Assembly (NCBI GenBank): GCA_021204375.1
Contig: JAJPZL010000401.1
Coordinates: 1-7,759 of the forward strand
DNA: 7,759 nt
Reading direction: 5' to 3'
Source: Bacteroides sp.
GTDB taxonomy: Bacteria > Bacteroidota > Bacteroidia > Bacteroidales > Bacteroidaceae
Part shown: positions 1 through 6,377 of the stretch, in pieces
Numbering within the stretch: the first letter of the stretch is position 1
Layout: every line of letters starts with the position of its first letter
Translations under genes and position numbers: made by a program
Notes under the pieces: generated by a model
What the model was told of the DNA's origin: nothing
Databases searched by the model: none
The model's input: the letters and a program-made list of their open reading frames with translations, nothing else

Positions 1-3
1 AGC

Positions 4-20
4 CCGGGATTTGTACCCGG
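4..20. other. Small GC-rich hairpin at the window edge
   Basis: A 5-bp inverted repeat (CCGGG at 4-8, CCCGG at 16-20) surrounds a 7-nt loop. The plus-strand side is followed by A-rich sequence with no T-run, so it does not look like a rightward terminator. A leftward U-tract would fall outside the window. It may be the edge of a terminator belonging to the gene to the left. The remaining sequence to about 70 is AT-rich and shows no gene. Confidence 0.3.
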
Positions 21-71
21 AGAATAAAGATAGGAAAAAGATAATTAATAGGATAGATCAGAAAATATAAT

Positions 72-113
72 GGATAAAAAGGAAAACCCGGCCCTTATAA
101 CAAGAACCGGGTT
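72..113 (-). terminator. Intrinsic terminator of the pta-ackA operon
   Basis: Read on the minus strand, positions 113 to 85 fold into a perfect 12-bp stem with a 5-nt loop. The core is AACCCGG/CCGGGTT, continued by two G-U pairs and then CUU/AAG. It is followed at once by a T-rich stretch (TTCCTTTTTA, about 84-75). It starts 30 nt past the ackA stop codon. The plus-strand side also runs into a T-rich stretch (ATTTATAATTTTT), so it could work in both directions. Confidence 0.85.
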
Positions 114-142
114 ATTTATAATTTTTAAAAGCAGCTATCCGA

Positions 143-1348
143 TCATGCCTCTTTGGAAAGGATTTCCATAGTATCGCTGGCGATCATTAATTCTTCGTCT
201 GTTGGTATTACCACTACCTTTACTTTAGACTCTGGTGTAGAGATGATCTGTTCTTTACCACGAAGGCCTACGTTGGCTTCATAGTCGAACTCAACTCCCA
301 TATATTCCAGTCCTTCGCAAACAGAAGAGCGGCAGATATCCTGGTTCTCTCCTACACCGCCGGTAAATACGATGATATCCACACCACCCATAGCAGCAGT
401 ATAGGCACCAATATATTTTTTGATACGGTAGTCGTACATCTTTTGTGCCAGGATAGCTTTGGGTACTCCACCTTTGCAGGCCTGTTCGATCTCCCGCATA
501 TCACTTGAGATACCGGATACACCGAGTACACCACTCTTTTTATTAAGCAGGTTGGAAACTCCGGTAGTATTCAATCCCTCTTTATCCATGATATAAGTTA
601 CAGCACCGGCATCGATATCTCCACTACGTGTACCCATCATCAATCCTTCCAGCGGCGTTAGTCCCATGGTCGTATCTAGACATTTACCATCTTTGATAGC
701 GGCAATAGATCCTCCATTACCAATGTGGCAGGTAATGATCCGCTGTCCTTCCTGGGGAACATCTAAGAAATCGCAAACTCTTTTGGAGACATACCGGTGA
801 GAGGTTCCGTGGAAACCATAACGACGGACTCTGTATTTGTCATATAATTCATAAGGAATAGCATACAAGTAAGCGTAATCAGGCATGGTCTGGTGGAAAG
901 CGGTATCGAATACAGCTACCTGTGGTACATCCGGCAGAATAGCTGAGATAGCATTGATCCCTTTCAGGTTAGCCGGATTGTGCAAAGGAGCCAGGTCGCT
1001 ACAGGCAGTAATCATATCGGTAACCTCCTTATCGATCAGTACCGATTTGCTGAATGCTTCAGCTCCATGTACCACACGGTGTCCCACGGCATCGATCTCT
1101 TCCAGGGATTTAACAGCGCCGTATTCAGCATTTACCAGGGCTTTCAAAATAAACTCAACTCCTACGGTATGCTCCGGGATATTCTTTTCATACGTGATTT
1201 TCTCGCCGTTGGGAAGAGAGATTTTCAGGAATGATCCGCGGAGGCCGATCTTTTCAATACCGCCCTGGGCAATCACTTCTTTCGTCTCCATCTCAAACAT
1301 TTTATACTTAATGGAAGAACTACCGCAATTAAGTACTAATACTTTCAT
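143..1348 (-). CDS. ackA: Acetate kinase
   Basis: This cytosolic enzyme transfers phosphate from acetyl phosphate to ADP, giving acetate and ATP; it is the last step of acetate fermentation and is reversible. The 401-residue length is the normal size for the family. Signature and active-site residues, by comparison with the well-studied Methanosarcina enzyme, are all visible: N7 in LNCGSSSIKY, R91 in HRVVHG, H123 in PLHNPAN, D148 in FDTAFH, H180 in GFHGTSH, R241 in GTRSGDIDAG, the GGVGEN loop near 330, and an acidic pair in PTDEELMIA near 385. The ATG opens the conserved N-terminal beta strand directly, so the start is secure. It lies 13 nt downstream of pta on the same strand and is followed by a strong terminator, so it is the second and last gene of a pta-ackA operon. 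The stop codon is TGA. Confidence 0.97.
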   Translation of the reverse strand: MKVLVLNCGSSSIKYKMFEMETKEVIAQGGIEKIGLRGSFLKISLPNGEKITYEKNIPEHTVGVEFILKALVNAEYGAVKSLEEIDAVGHRVVHGAEAFSKSVLIDKEVTDMITACSDLAPLHNPANLKGINAISAILPDVPQVAVFDTAFHQTMPDYAYLYAIPYELYDKYRVRRYGFHGTSHRYVSKRVCDFLDVPQEGQRIITCHIGNGGSIAAIKDGKCLDTTMGLTPLEGLMMGTRSGDIDAGAVTYIMDKEGLNTTGVSNLLNKKSGVLGVSGISSDMREIEQACKGGVPKAILAQKMYDYRIKKYIGAYTAAMGGVDIIVFTGGVGENQDICRSSVCEGLEYMGVEFDYEANVGLRGKEQIISTPESKVKVVVIPTDEELMIASDTMEILSKEA

Positions 1349-1361
1349 GATATTATTTAAA

Positions 1362-2372
1362 TTATTTTTTTGCTGTCATTGCCTGATTGGCAGTGATGGC
1401 TACCATTTTATATACATCATCGATGGAACAACCGCGTGAGAGGTCGTTAACCGGACGGGTAATACCCTGGAGGATCGGCCCGATAGCATCCGCACCGGCC
1501 AGACGTTCTACCAGTTTATAGGCAATGTTACCGACTTCGAGTGTAGGGAAGATAAGTACATTGGCCTGACCGGCAATTTCCGATCCGGGAGCTTTGCTCT
1601 TACCTACGGCAGGAACCAATGCGGCATCTGCCTGAAGTTCACCGTCTATTTTCAGGCCGGGAGCCAGTTCTTTAGCCAGCTTCAGAGCTTCTGTTACTTT
1701 ATCCACCATTTCATGTTTAGCTGAACCTTTGGTAGAGAAGCTTAACATAGCTACTTTAGGATCTTCAATTCCTGCTACCGCTTTGGCCGTCTCTGCTGTA
1801 CATACGGCAATTTGTGAAAGTTGTGCAGCATCCGGATTGGGGATAACGGCTACATCGGCAAATACCAATATCCCGTCATTCCCATACTCAGAAGTTTGGG
1901 TTACCATCAACATAGCACCTGATACGCAACTGATACCCGGAGAGGTTTTAATGATCTGCAGGGCAGGTCTCAGCACATTTCCGGTTGTATTCCTGGCTCC
2001 GGCCAGCTGACCGTCGGCATCGCCGTTCTTAACGATCAGGCATCCCAGGTAGAGGGGATCCACCACCAGTTTACGGGCCTCTTCGATAGTCATGCCTTTT
2101 TTCTTACGGAGTTCGCACAGCAGCTGGGCATACTCCTCTTTTTTGGGATGGTTCTCCGGATTGATAATCGTAGCTTTGTCTATGTTCTGAAGGCCCCACT
2201 CTTTCGCTAAGGAGGTAATCTCATCCGGATTACCCAGAATGATCAGGTCGGCTACTCCGTCTGCCAGGAGCCGGTCGGCAGCTTTGAGGGTGCGTTCTTC
2301 TGTACCTTCCGGTAAGACAATACGCTGGCGGTTCGCTTTCGCGCGCGCAATAATTTCACTTATTAAATCCAT
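1362..2372 (-). CDS. pta: Phosphate acetyltransferase (short form)
   Basis: It converts acetyl-CoA and phosphate to acetyl phosphate and CoA, supplying AckA. At 336 residues it is the short type, made only of the catalytic PTA/PTB domain, without the N-terminal regulatory region of the enterobacterial enzyme. Visible family blocks are PEGTEERTLKAADRLL (21-36), AGARNTTGNVLRPALQII (124-141), SFSTKGS (211-217), KIDGELQADAA (241-251), FPTLEVGNIAYKL (275-287) and RPVNDLSRGCS (306-316). R313 and D319 match the catalytic Arg/Asp pair described for the Methanosarcina enzyme (R310, D316). The ATG begins the usual first helix and is preceded by an A/T-rich leader. It is the first gene of the operon, with a -7 box about 50 nt upstream. 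The stop is TAA. Confidence 0.96.
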   Translation of the reverse strand: MDLISEIIARAKANRQRIVLPEGTEERTLKAADRLLADGVADLIILGNPDEITSLAKEWGLQNIDKATIINPENHPKKEEYAQLLCELRKKKGMTIEEARKLVVDPLYLGCLIVKNGDADGQLAGARNTTGNVLRPALQIIKTSPGISCVSGAMLMVTQTSEYGNDGILVFADVAVIPNPDAAQLSQIAVCTAETAKAVAGIEDPKVAMLSFSTKGSAKHEMVDKVTEALKLAKELAPGLKIDGELQADAALVPAVGKSKAPGSEIAGQANVLIFPTLEVGNIAYKLVERLAGADAIGPILQGITRPVNDLSRGCSIDDVYKMVAITANQAMTAKK

Positions 2373-2415
2373 GATAGCTATGTTTTATTAAAAGTATTAC
2401 CAAAGATTGTGTTAT

Positions 2416-2423
2416 TCACGTGA
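2416..2423. promoter_or_regulatory. Palindrome at the pta transcription start, possible operator
   Basis: TCACGTGA is a perfect 8-bp palindrome that directly abuts the pta -7 box. It lies inside a wider inverted repeat, TTGT (2407-2410) and ACAA (2423-2426). The position suits a repressor or a start-site regulator. A function is inferred only from position and symmetry, and a short palindrome can occur by chance. Confidence 0.3.
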
Positions 2424-2431
2424 CAAAGTTA
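2424..2431 (-). promoter_or_regulatory. Bacteroidetes-type -7 box for pta-ackA
   Basis: On the minus strand the sequence reads TAACTTTG, an exact match to the TAnnTTTG -7 consensus of Bacteroidetes sigma-ABfr promoters. It lies 51 nt upstream of the pta ATG, which would give an untranslated leader of roughly 45 nt. No good TTTG was found at the expected -33 spacing, so the upstream element is weak. The palindrome TCACGTGA follows directly and would overlap the start of transcription. Confidence 0.6.
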
Positions 2432-2529
2432 GATAAAATTGTAATATCCACATTGCGATTTCTGATTTATTTTGTGGAGAAATGAGTAGAAAGTTACATT
2501 CTTTAACATAAAGAGCCTCTTTTAATCTC

Positions 2530-2537
2530 TACCTTTG
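2530..2537 (+). promoter_or_regulatory. Bacteroidetes-type -7 box for the lrgA-lrgB operon
   Basis: TACCTTTG, followed by CAG, matches the TAnnTTTG consensus exactly and lies 27 nt upstream of the lrgA ATG. The expected -33 TTTG is poorly conserved; TTTA at 2502-2505 is the nearest similar sequence. The leader between box and start is A-rich, as is usual for translation in this group. Confidence 0.6.
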
Positions 2538-2564
2538 CAGTTGATCAAAATTTGACAATAGAAT

Positions 2565-2903
2565 ATGATAATTCAATGTGCGATCCTGTTCGGATGCCTG
2601 GCTCTGGGAGAGCTGATCGTCTACCTGACAGGAGTAAAATTTCCCTCCAGTATCATCGGGATGATATTCCTTGCATATTTACTGAAAATGAACTGGCTGG
2701 ACATTCAAAAAGTGAAAAAACTTTCCGACTTTCTGGTAGCCAATCTGGCTTTCTTTTTTGTTCCTCCGGGAGTAGCCCTGGTCCTCTACTTTAACCGCAT
2801 AGTGGAAGAGTGGTTCCCGATACTGACCGCTACTGTTGTTAGTACGATCCTGGTCATAGCTGTTACCGGATGGATTCACCAGTTAATGCGGCGTATCCGA
2901 TGA
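2565..2903 (+). CDS. lrgA: CidA/LrgA family membrane protein
   Basis: A small integral membrane protein of 112 residues, typical of the CidA/LrgA family. Four hydrophobic segments are visible, at about 4-23, 27-41, 56-76 and 85-105. Family features include the PSSIIGMIFLAYLL segment (27-40) and the FFVPPGVAL block (64-72), which resembles the usual FVPAGVG. These proteins are described as holin-like or antiholin-like, and in several bacteria as the small partner of LrgB in a pyruvate/overflow-metabolite transport system; the role here is not determined. The reading frame is intact. Its TGA stop overlaps the ATG of the lrgB-like gene (ATGA at 2900-2903), the usual coupled arrangement. Because the partner is broken, this gene may be losing its role. 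The symbol lrgA is used at family level; cidA would be equally defensible. Confidence 0.88.
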   Translation: MIIQCAILFGCLALGELIVYLTGVKFPSSIIGMIFLAYLLKMNWLDIQKVKKLSDFLVANLAFFFVPPGVALVLYFNRIVEEWFPILTATVVSTILVIAVTGWIHQLMRRIR

Positions 2904-3594
2904 GTTTCCTGAAAAACAAATATTTTCTGATCGCTCTTACCTTTGCAGTGTTTTACATCGCCCAACTTATTTATAAGAGGAGCCGGTTTTTCCTTTTTAA
3001 TCCGATCCTGCTTACCATCGGGGGCTTATTGCTTTCCTGCAACTGACGGGGATCAGTTACGATACTTATTATGAAGGAGGCTATCTGATCGAATTCTGGA
3101 TGAAACCGGCGATCGTGGCACTCGGAGTACCCTTATACTAGAACCTGGAAATGATCAAGAAGCAATACCTGCCGATCCTGGTTTCACAGTTTGCCGGTTG
3201 TGTAACGTGAATTGTTTCCGTAACCACGATTGCCGGATGGTTGGGTGCATCTCCGGAAGTGATCCTCTCTATAGCCTCCAAATCGGTTACTACCCCCATT
3301 GCCCTGGAGATCAGCCAGTCTATCGGAGGAATACCGCCTATTACCGCCGGCGTAGTAACTTTTGTCGGATTGAGCGGAGGTATTTTCGGGTTGAAGATCC
3401 TACAACTATTCAGGGTAGAAAGCCCCATTGCACAAGGGCTCTCTATCGGAACAGCAGCACATGCCTTCGGGACCTCTATTGCTACGGGCGTAAGTCCTAA
3501 GTACGGTGTTTATGCCAGCCTGGGATTGATACTGAACGGTATTCTTACGGCACTTTTTACGCCGCCTTTATTAAGATTATTGGGATTCCTCTAA
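2900..3594 (+). pseudogene. lrgB: LrgB/CidB family protein, disrupted by a frameshift and two stops
   Basis: The sequence encodes a recognisable, full-length LrgB-family membrane protein, but not in one frame. From the ATG at 2900 the protein reads normally to TIGG, then stops at TGA 3044-3046. Restoring one base in the G5 run at 3020-3024 gives a natural continuation (GLIAFLQLTGISYD...). That frame is then cut by TAG at 3139-3141 (PLY*NLEMIKK, probably CAG to TAG) and TGA at 3208-3210 (GCVT*IVSV, probably GGA to TGA). The last 384 nt are open and hold the strongest family signatures: SKSVTTPIALEI, IGGIPPITAG and GTAAHAFGTSIA. The repaired product would be 231 residues, the normal family length, so no large piece is missing. 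The three lesions fall within about 190 nt. TAG and TGA are ordinary stops of neighbouring genes, so read-through is unlikely. The homopolymer indel alone could be a sequencing error; the two substitutions are harder to explain that way. Confidence 0.9.
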
Positions 3595-3639
3595 CAAATC
3601 CCACTCTTTTTTGTTACCATTTATTGTAGAATAGTCACC

Positions 3640-4542
3640 ATGATCCAATTCAAAGACGTTACACTGGAAGATAAAGAGGTTATACAATCGTTTACGCTGA
3701 AAAGTAACCGGCGCAACTGCGACCTTTCGTTCTCCAATATCTGTAGCTGGAGATTCCTCTACCACACAAAGTTTGCAGTAGTGGAAGATTTTCTGGTACT
3801 CAGGTTCCGTGCGGAAGGTAAACTGGCTTATATGACTCTCATCGGAGAAGGAAATTACCGCCCGGTTGTCGAAAAGCTGGTCGAAGATGCCGCACAAGCA
3901 CAGGAGCCTTTCTGTATGTTGGGAGTATGCAGTAACATCTGTGAAGAGTTGAAAGAGCTGATGCCCGATAAATTTGTCTATACTATAGACCGGGATTATG
4001 CAGATTACATCTATCTGCGCAACGACCTGGCTACACTGACCGGGAAGAAGTATCAATCCAAAAGGAACCATATCAATAAATTCCGTAAACTGTATAACTA
4101 CGAATATCAGCCCATTACCCCGGATCTTATTCCGGAATGCCTGCGGCTGGAAGATGAATGGTGCCGGGCCAATAGCTGTCAGGAAGAAAAAGGACTTTGC
4201 CAGGAGAGGCAGGCTTTATTATTCGCCCTGAATCATTTTGAAAAACTGGGACTTACAGGGGGAGTACTCCGGGTGGAGGGTAAAATAGTGGCCTTTACTT
4301 TTGGTATGCCGATCAACCAGGAGACGTTCGGGATCCATGTAGAGAAGGCAGATACCTCTATCAACGGGGCCTATGCGATGATTAATTATGAATTTGCCAA
4401 CCATATTCCTGAGCAGTATATTTACCTGAACCGGGAGGAAGACCTGGGAATTGAAGGATTACGGAAGGCAAAACTCTCCTACAATCCGGTGACTATCCTG
4501 GAAAAATATATGGTTTGTTTAAAAGAAGAAACGTATGAATAG
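3640..4542 (+). CDS. DUF2156 (MprF C-terminal/FemAB-like) acyltransferase-fold protein
   Basis: A soluble protein of 300 residues, matching the DUF2156 family, which shares the tandem GNAT-like fold of the lysyltransferase domain of MprF and of FemAB aminoacyltransferases. Recognisable blocks are LTGKKYQSKRNHINKF (133-148), the basic segment at the start of the second lobe, GGVLRVEGKIVAFTFG (207-222), and NREEDLGIEGLRKAKLSY (264-281) near the C-terminus. No transmembrane segment is seen, so it is not a whole MprF flippase-synthase. The substrate is unknown; transfer of an amino acid or acyl group to a lipid or small molecule is a family-based guess. It starts 45 nt after the lrgB remnant, with no clear promoter or terminator between, and its last 8 nt overlap the next gene, so the two downstream genes are probably translationally coupled. 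The stop is TAG. Confidence 0.82.
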   Translation: MIQFKDVTLEDKEVIQSFTLKSNRRNCDLSFSNICSWRFLYHTKFAVVEDFLVLRFRAEGKLAYMTLIGEGNYRPVVEKLVEDAAQAQEPFCMLGVCSNICEELKELMPDKFVYTIDRDYADYIYLRNDLATLTGKKYQSKRNHINKFRKLYNYEYQPITPDLIPECLRLEDEWCRANSCQEEKGLCQERQALLFALNHFEKLGLTGGVLRVEGKIVAFTFGMPINQETFGIHVEKADTSINGAYAMINYEFANHIPEQYIYLNREEDLGIEGLRKAKLSYNPVTILEKYMVCLKEETYE

Positions 4543-5611
4543 AGAGACCGATCGCATAAAAGAGGCAGTCCGCAACATCTGGAACAACTGTTTCAGTGAC
4601 AGCAGAGAATTCAGTGACCTCTACTTTGAGAAGAGATACAGGGAGGATACCAATATTTACCTGGTACAGAGTGAAACGATCATCTCTGCTTTCCAGATGA
4701 TCCCTTATCCGATGACCTACCTGGGAGAGAAAATAGAGACCTCTTATGTATCGGGAGCTGGTACACTGCCTGAATACATGGGACAAGGAGCGATGACCCA
4801 GCTTCTGGGTGAGTCTTTTAAAAAGATGAAGGAGAATAATATTCAGTTCTCTACCCTGATCCCTTCGGAACTTTCTCTGTTCGATTACTACGGTAAACTA
4901 GGCTACACCCGTATCTTTGATTATGCGATCACTGATATCAATATCTCTTCTGTTTCGGATGTGAAAGGGTATGAGATTGAAGAACACAGGGATTACCGGG
5001 AAGATGTCTATGAATATTTCAACCGGAAAATGGAGGAACGTCCCTGTTGTATCCAGCATACGGCAGATGACTTTGAATTTATTACGGCAGCCGCAGCTTT
5101 GGAGAATGAGCCTATCTATGTAGCCAGGCAGAATATGCAGGTAAAAGGGATCCTTTTTGCCGAACTGCGGGAGGATGGATTAATGGTGAAAGAGTTACTG
5201 GCAGAAAGTGATTTTGCCAGAGAGGCCCTTCTTTACCAGGCGGCACAATGGGCCGAAACAACTTGTATACGTTATAAAGATATACCGCGGCAGGGAGAAA
5301 ATAACTATGCACTGGGAATGGCACGGGTGATCGATGTACATCTGTTGTTAACCACTTATGCTCATAAACATCCGGAAATAGAGTTAACCCTGAAGGTGAC
5401 CGATGAGTTCCTGCCGGAGAATAGCGGGTACTACCGTTTGTCGGAGGGTGAGTGTATCCGTTATACGGATAAGCCGGATCAATATGACTATACGTTCGTT
5501 ACCATTAACCAGCTGACACAAGCGCTACTGGGATACCATATAGAGGAGTTACCGGAAGCCCTTCAGGGATTTGAACCGCAGGTACCCTATATGAGCCTGA
5601 TGGTAGATTAA
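4535..5611 (+). CDS. Eis-like GNAT N-acetyltransferase with SCP2-like C-terminal domain
   Basis: A 358-residue protein with an N-terminal GNAT domain. The acetyl-CoA-binding region is SGAGTLPEYMGQGAMTQLL (73-91), where GQGA fits the GxG/A pyrophosphate loop, and FDYYGKLGYT (116-125) is the typical motif-B end of the fold. A divergent middle lobe follows, then a C-terminal region (about 265-345) with LKVTDEFLPENSGYYRL, resembling the sterol-carrier-like domain of Eis-type acetyltransferases. Eis relatives acetylate amines on aminoglycosides or proteins, but the substrate here cannot be read from the sequence and a resistance role should not be assumed. The ATG lies inside the end of the DUF2156 gene (8-nt overlap) after an A/G-rich stretch, so the pair is likely one transcriptional unit. 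Its TAA overlaps the stop of convergent cdaA by 4 nt. Confidence 0.83.
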   Translation: MNRETDRIKEAVRNIWNNCFSDSREFSDLYFEKRYREDTNIYLVQSETIISAFQMIPYPMTYLGEKIETSYVSGAGTLPEYMGQGAMTQLLGESFKKMKENNIQFSTLIPSELSLFDYYGKLGYTRIFDYAITDINISSVSDVKGYEIEEHRDYREDVYEYFNRKMEERPCCIQHTADDFEFITAAAALENEPIYVARQNMQVKGILFAELREDGLMVKELLAESDFAREALLYQAAQWAETTCIRYKDIPRQGENNYALGMARVIDVHLLLTTYAHKHPEIELTLKVTDEFLPENSGYYRLSEGECIRYTDKPDQYDYTFVTINQLTQALLGYHIEELPEALQGFEPQVPYMSLMVD

Positions 5612-6369
5612 TCTTTGGTAAGCATCCGTTCCAGCTCTTCGGCACTGAGCCGCAGATAGAATTGTCCCCGGTAGGCTACGGAGATAGAGCAGGTTTCTTC
5701 GGATACGATTACCGCATACGCATCTGAATCCTGGGAGATACCCATGGCTGCCCGGTGACGGAGTCCCAGCTCTTTGGGAATGTCCAGGCTATGGGATACG
5801 GGCAGAATACAGCCTGCTGCTTTGATCCGTCCTTTGCTGATCACCATCGCTCCGTCATGCAGGGGGCTGTTCTTAAAGAAGATATTTTCGATCAGCCGCT
5901 GGCTGATGGCGGCATCCACAATCTCTCCGGTACGTACAATTTCATCTAAGGGAAGATCGCGCTCTATCACAATTAGTGCTCCCGTCTTTTGTTTACCCAT
6001 GCTCTTACAGGCCAGTACGATCTGCACGATCTCTTCGTGATCCTGCTGATTGCTTTTATTTCCCTGCAAAAAACGGAAGAGGGCACTGGCACGCTGGTGT
6101 GAACCGATGGTGAGCAGAAAGCGGCGGATGTCGTCCTGAAAGAGTACGATCAGGGCAAAGACACCGACTTTGACCAGGTTATCGTAAATGGTATCCAACA
6201 ACCGCATCTCCAGTAGCTGGGAAACAACAATACCAAAAACAATGAATACCAGGATCCCGATAAAGATATTGATGGAGCCGGAAGCCTTCATCAGCTTATA
6301 GGTATAGTAGAGTATGAACGCTACCAGTAGTACATCAATAAAGTCTTTAATCCCAAAGTCGAAAAACAT
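5608..6369 (-). CDS. cdaA: Diadenylate cyclase, membrane CdaA type
   Basis: It makes the second messenger c-di-AMP from two ATP. The 253-residue protein has three N-terminal hydrophobic segments (about 11-26, 33-52 and 64-77), then FQDDIRR (77-83), the counterpart of the FQPELRR motif that follows the membrane part in CdaA proteins. The cytosolic DAC domain runs from about 90 to 235. Both catalytic signatures are present: SPLHDGAMVI (168-177) with the DGA motif, and LGLRHRAAMGIS (201-212) with RHR. The usual Thr before RHR is Leu here. SEETCSISVAY (223-233) closes the domain. It lies only 8 nt after the folP stop on the same strand, so it is co-transcribed with folP. The Firmicute partners cdaR and glmM are not adjacent. 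In other bacteria c-di-AMP controls osmolyte and potassium balance and wall homeostasis; the targets here are unknown. Also named dacA. Confidence 0.93.
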   Translation of the reverse strand: MFFDFGIKDFIDVLLVAFILYYTYKLMKASGSINIFIGILVFIVFGIVVSQLLEMRLLDTIYDNLVKVGVFALIVLFQDDIRRFLLTIGSHQRASALFRFLQGNKSNQQDHEEIVQIVLACKSMGKQKTGALIVIERDLPLDEIVRTGEIVDAAISQRLIENIFFKNSPLHDGAMVISKGRIKAAGCILPVSHSLDIPKELGLRHRAAMGISQDSDAYAVIVSEETCSISVAYRGQFYLRLSAEELERMLTKD

Positions 6370-6377
6370 ATCCGGTG

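Noticed and set aside
885..1439. Plus-strand 184-residue open frame opposite ackA
   Set aside because: It is fully antisense to a well-conserved acetate kinase and the end of pta, and has low-complexity Ser/Thr/Ile composition and no family motif. It is a shadow frame.
2407..2426. Rex-type redox operator upstream of pta
   Set aside because: TTGTG is present on one side but the 18-nt TTGTGAANNNNTTCACAA symmetry is not met; the half-site spacing is wrong.
3139..3210. Stop-codon recoding or read-through to make a full LrgB
   Set aside because: Both TAG and TGA are used as normal stops by neighbouring genes, a frameshift is present as well, and no SECIS- or PYLIS-like structure was noticed.
3241..3594. 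C-terminal part of lrgB as a separate gene restarting at TTG 3241
   Set aside because: It is in frame with the damaged lrgB and begins in the middle of the family fold. No ribosome-binding leader or ATG is present, so it is better read as part of the pseudogene.
3592..3616. TAACAAA/TTTGTTA inverted repeat after lrgB as a terminator
   Set aside because: The 7-bp stem is almost all A-T with an 11-nt loop, and no U-tract follows it on the plus strand. It is too weak to call.
3577..4071. Minus-strand 164-residue open frame opposite the DUF2156 gene
   Set aside because: It overlaps a recognised coding region, has no motif and runs against the local operon. It is a shadow frame.
3640..4542. Full-length MprF (lysyl-phosphatidylglycerol synthase)
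   Set aside because: There is no transmembrane flippase region; only the soluble acyltransferase-like part is present.
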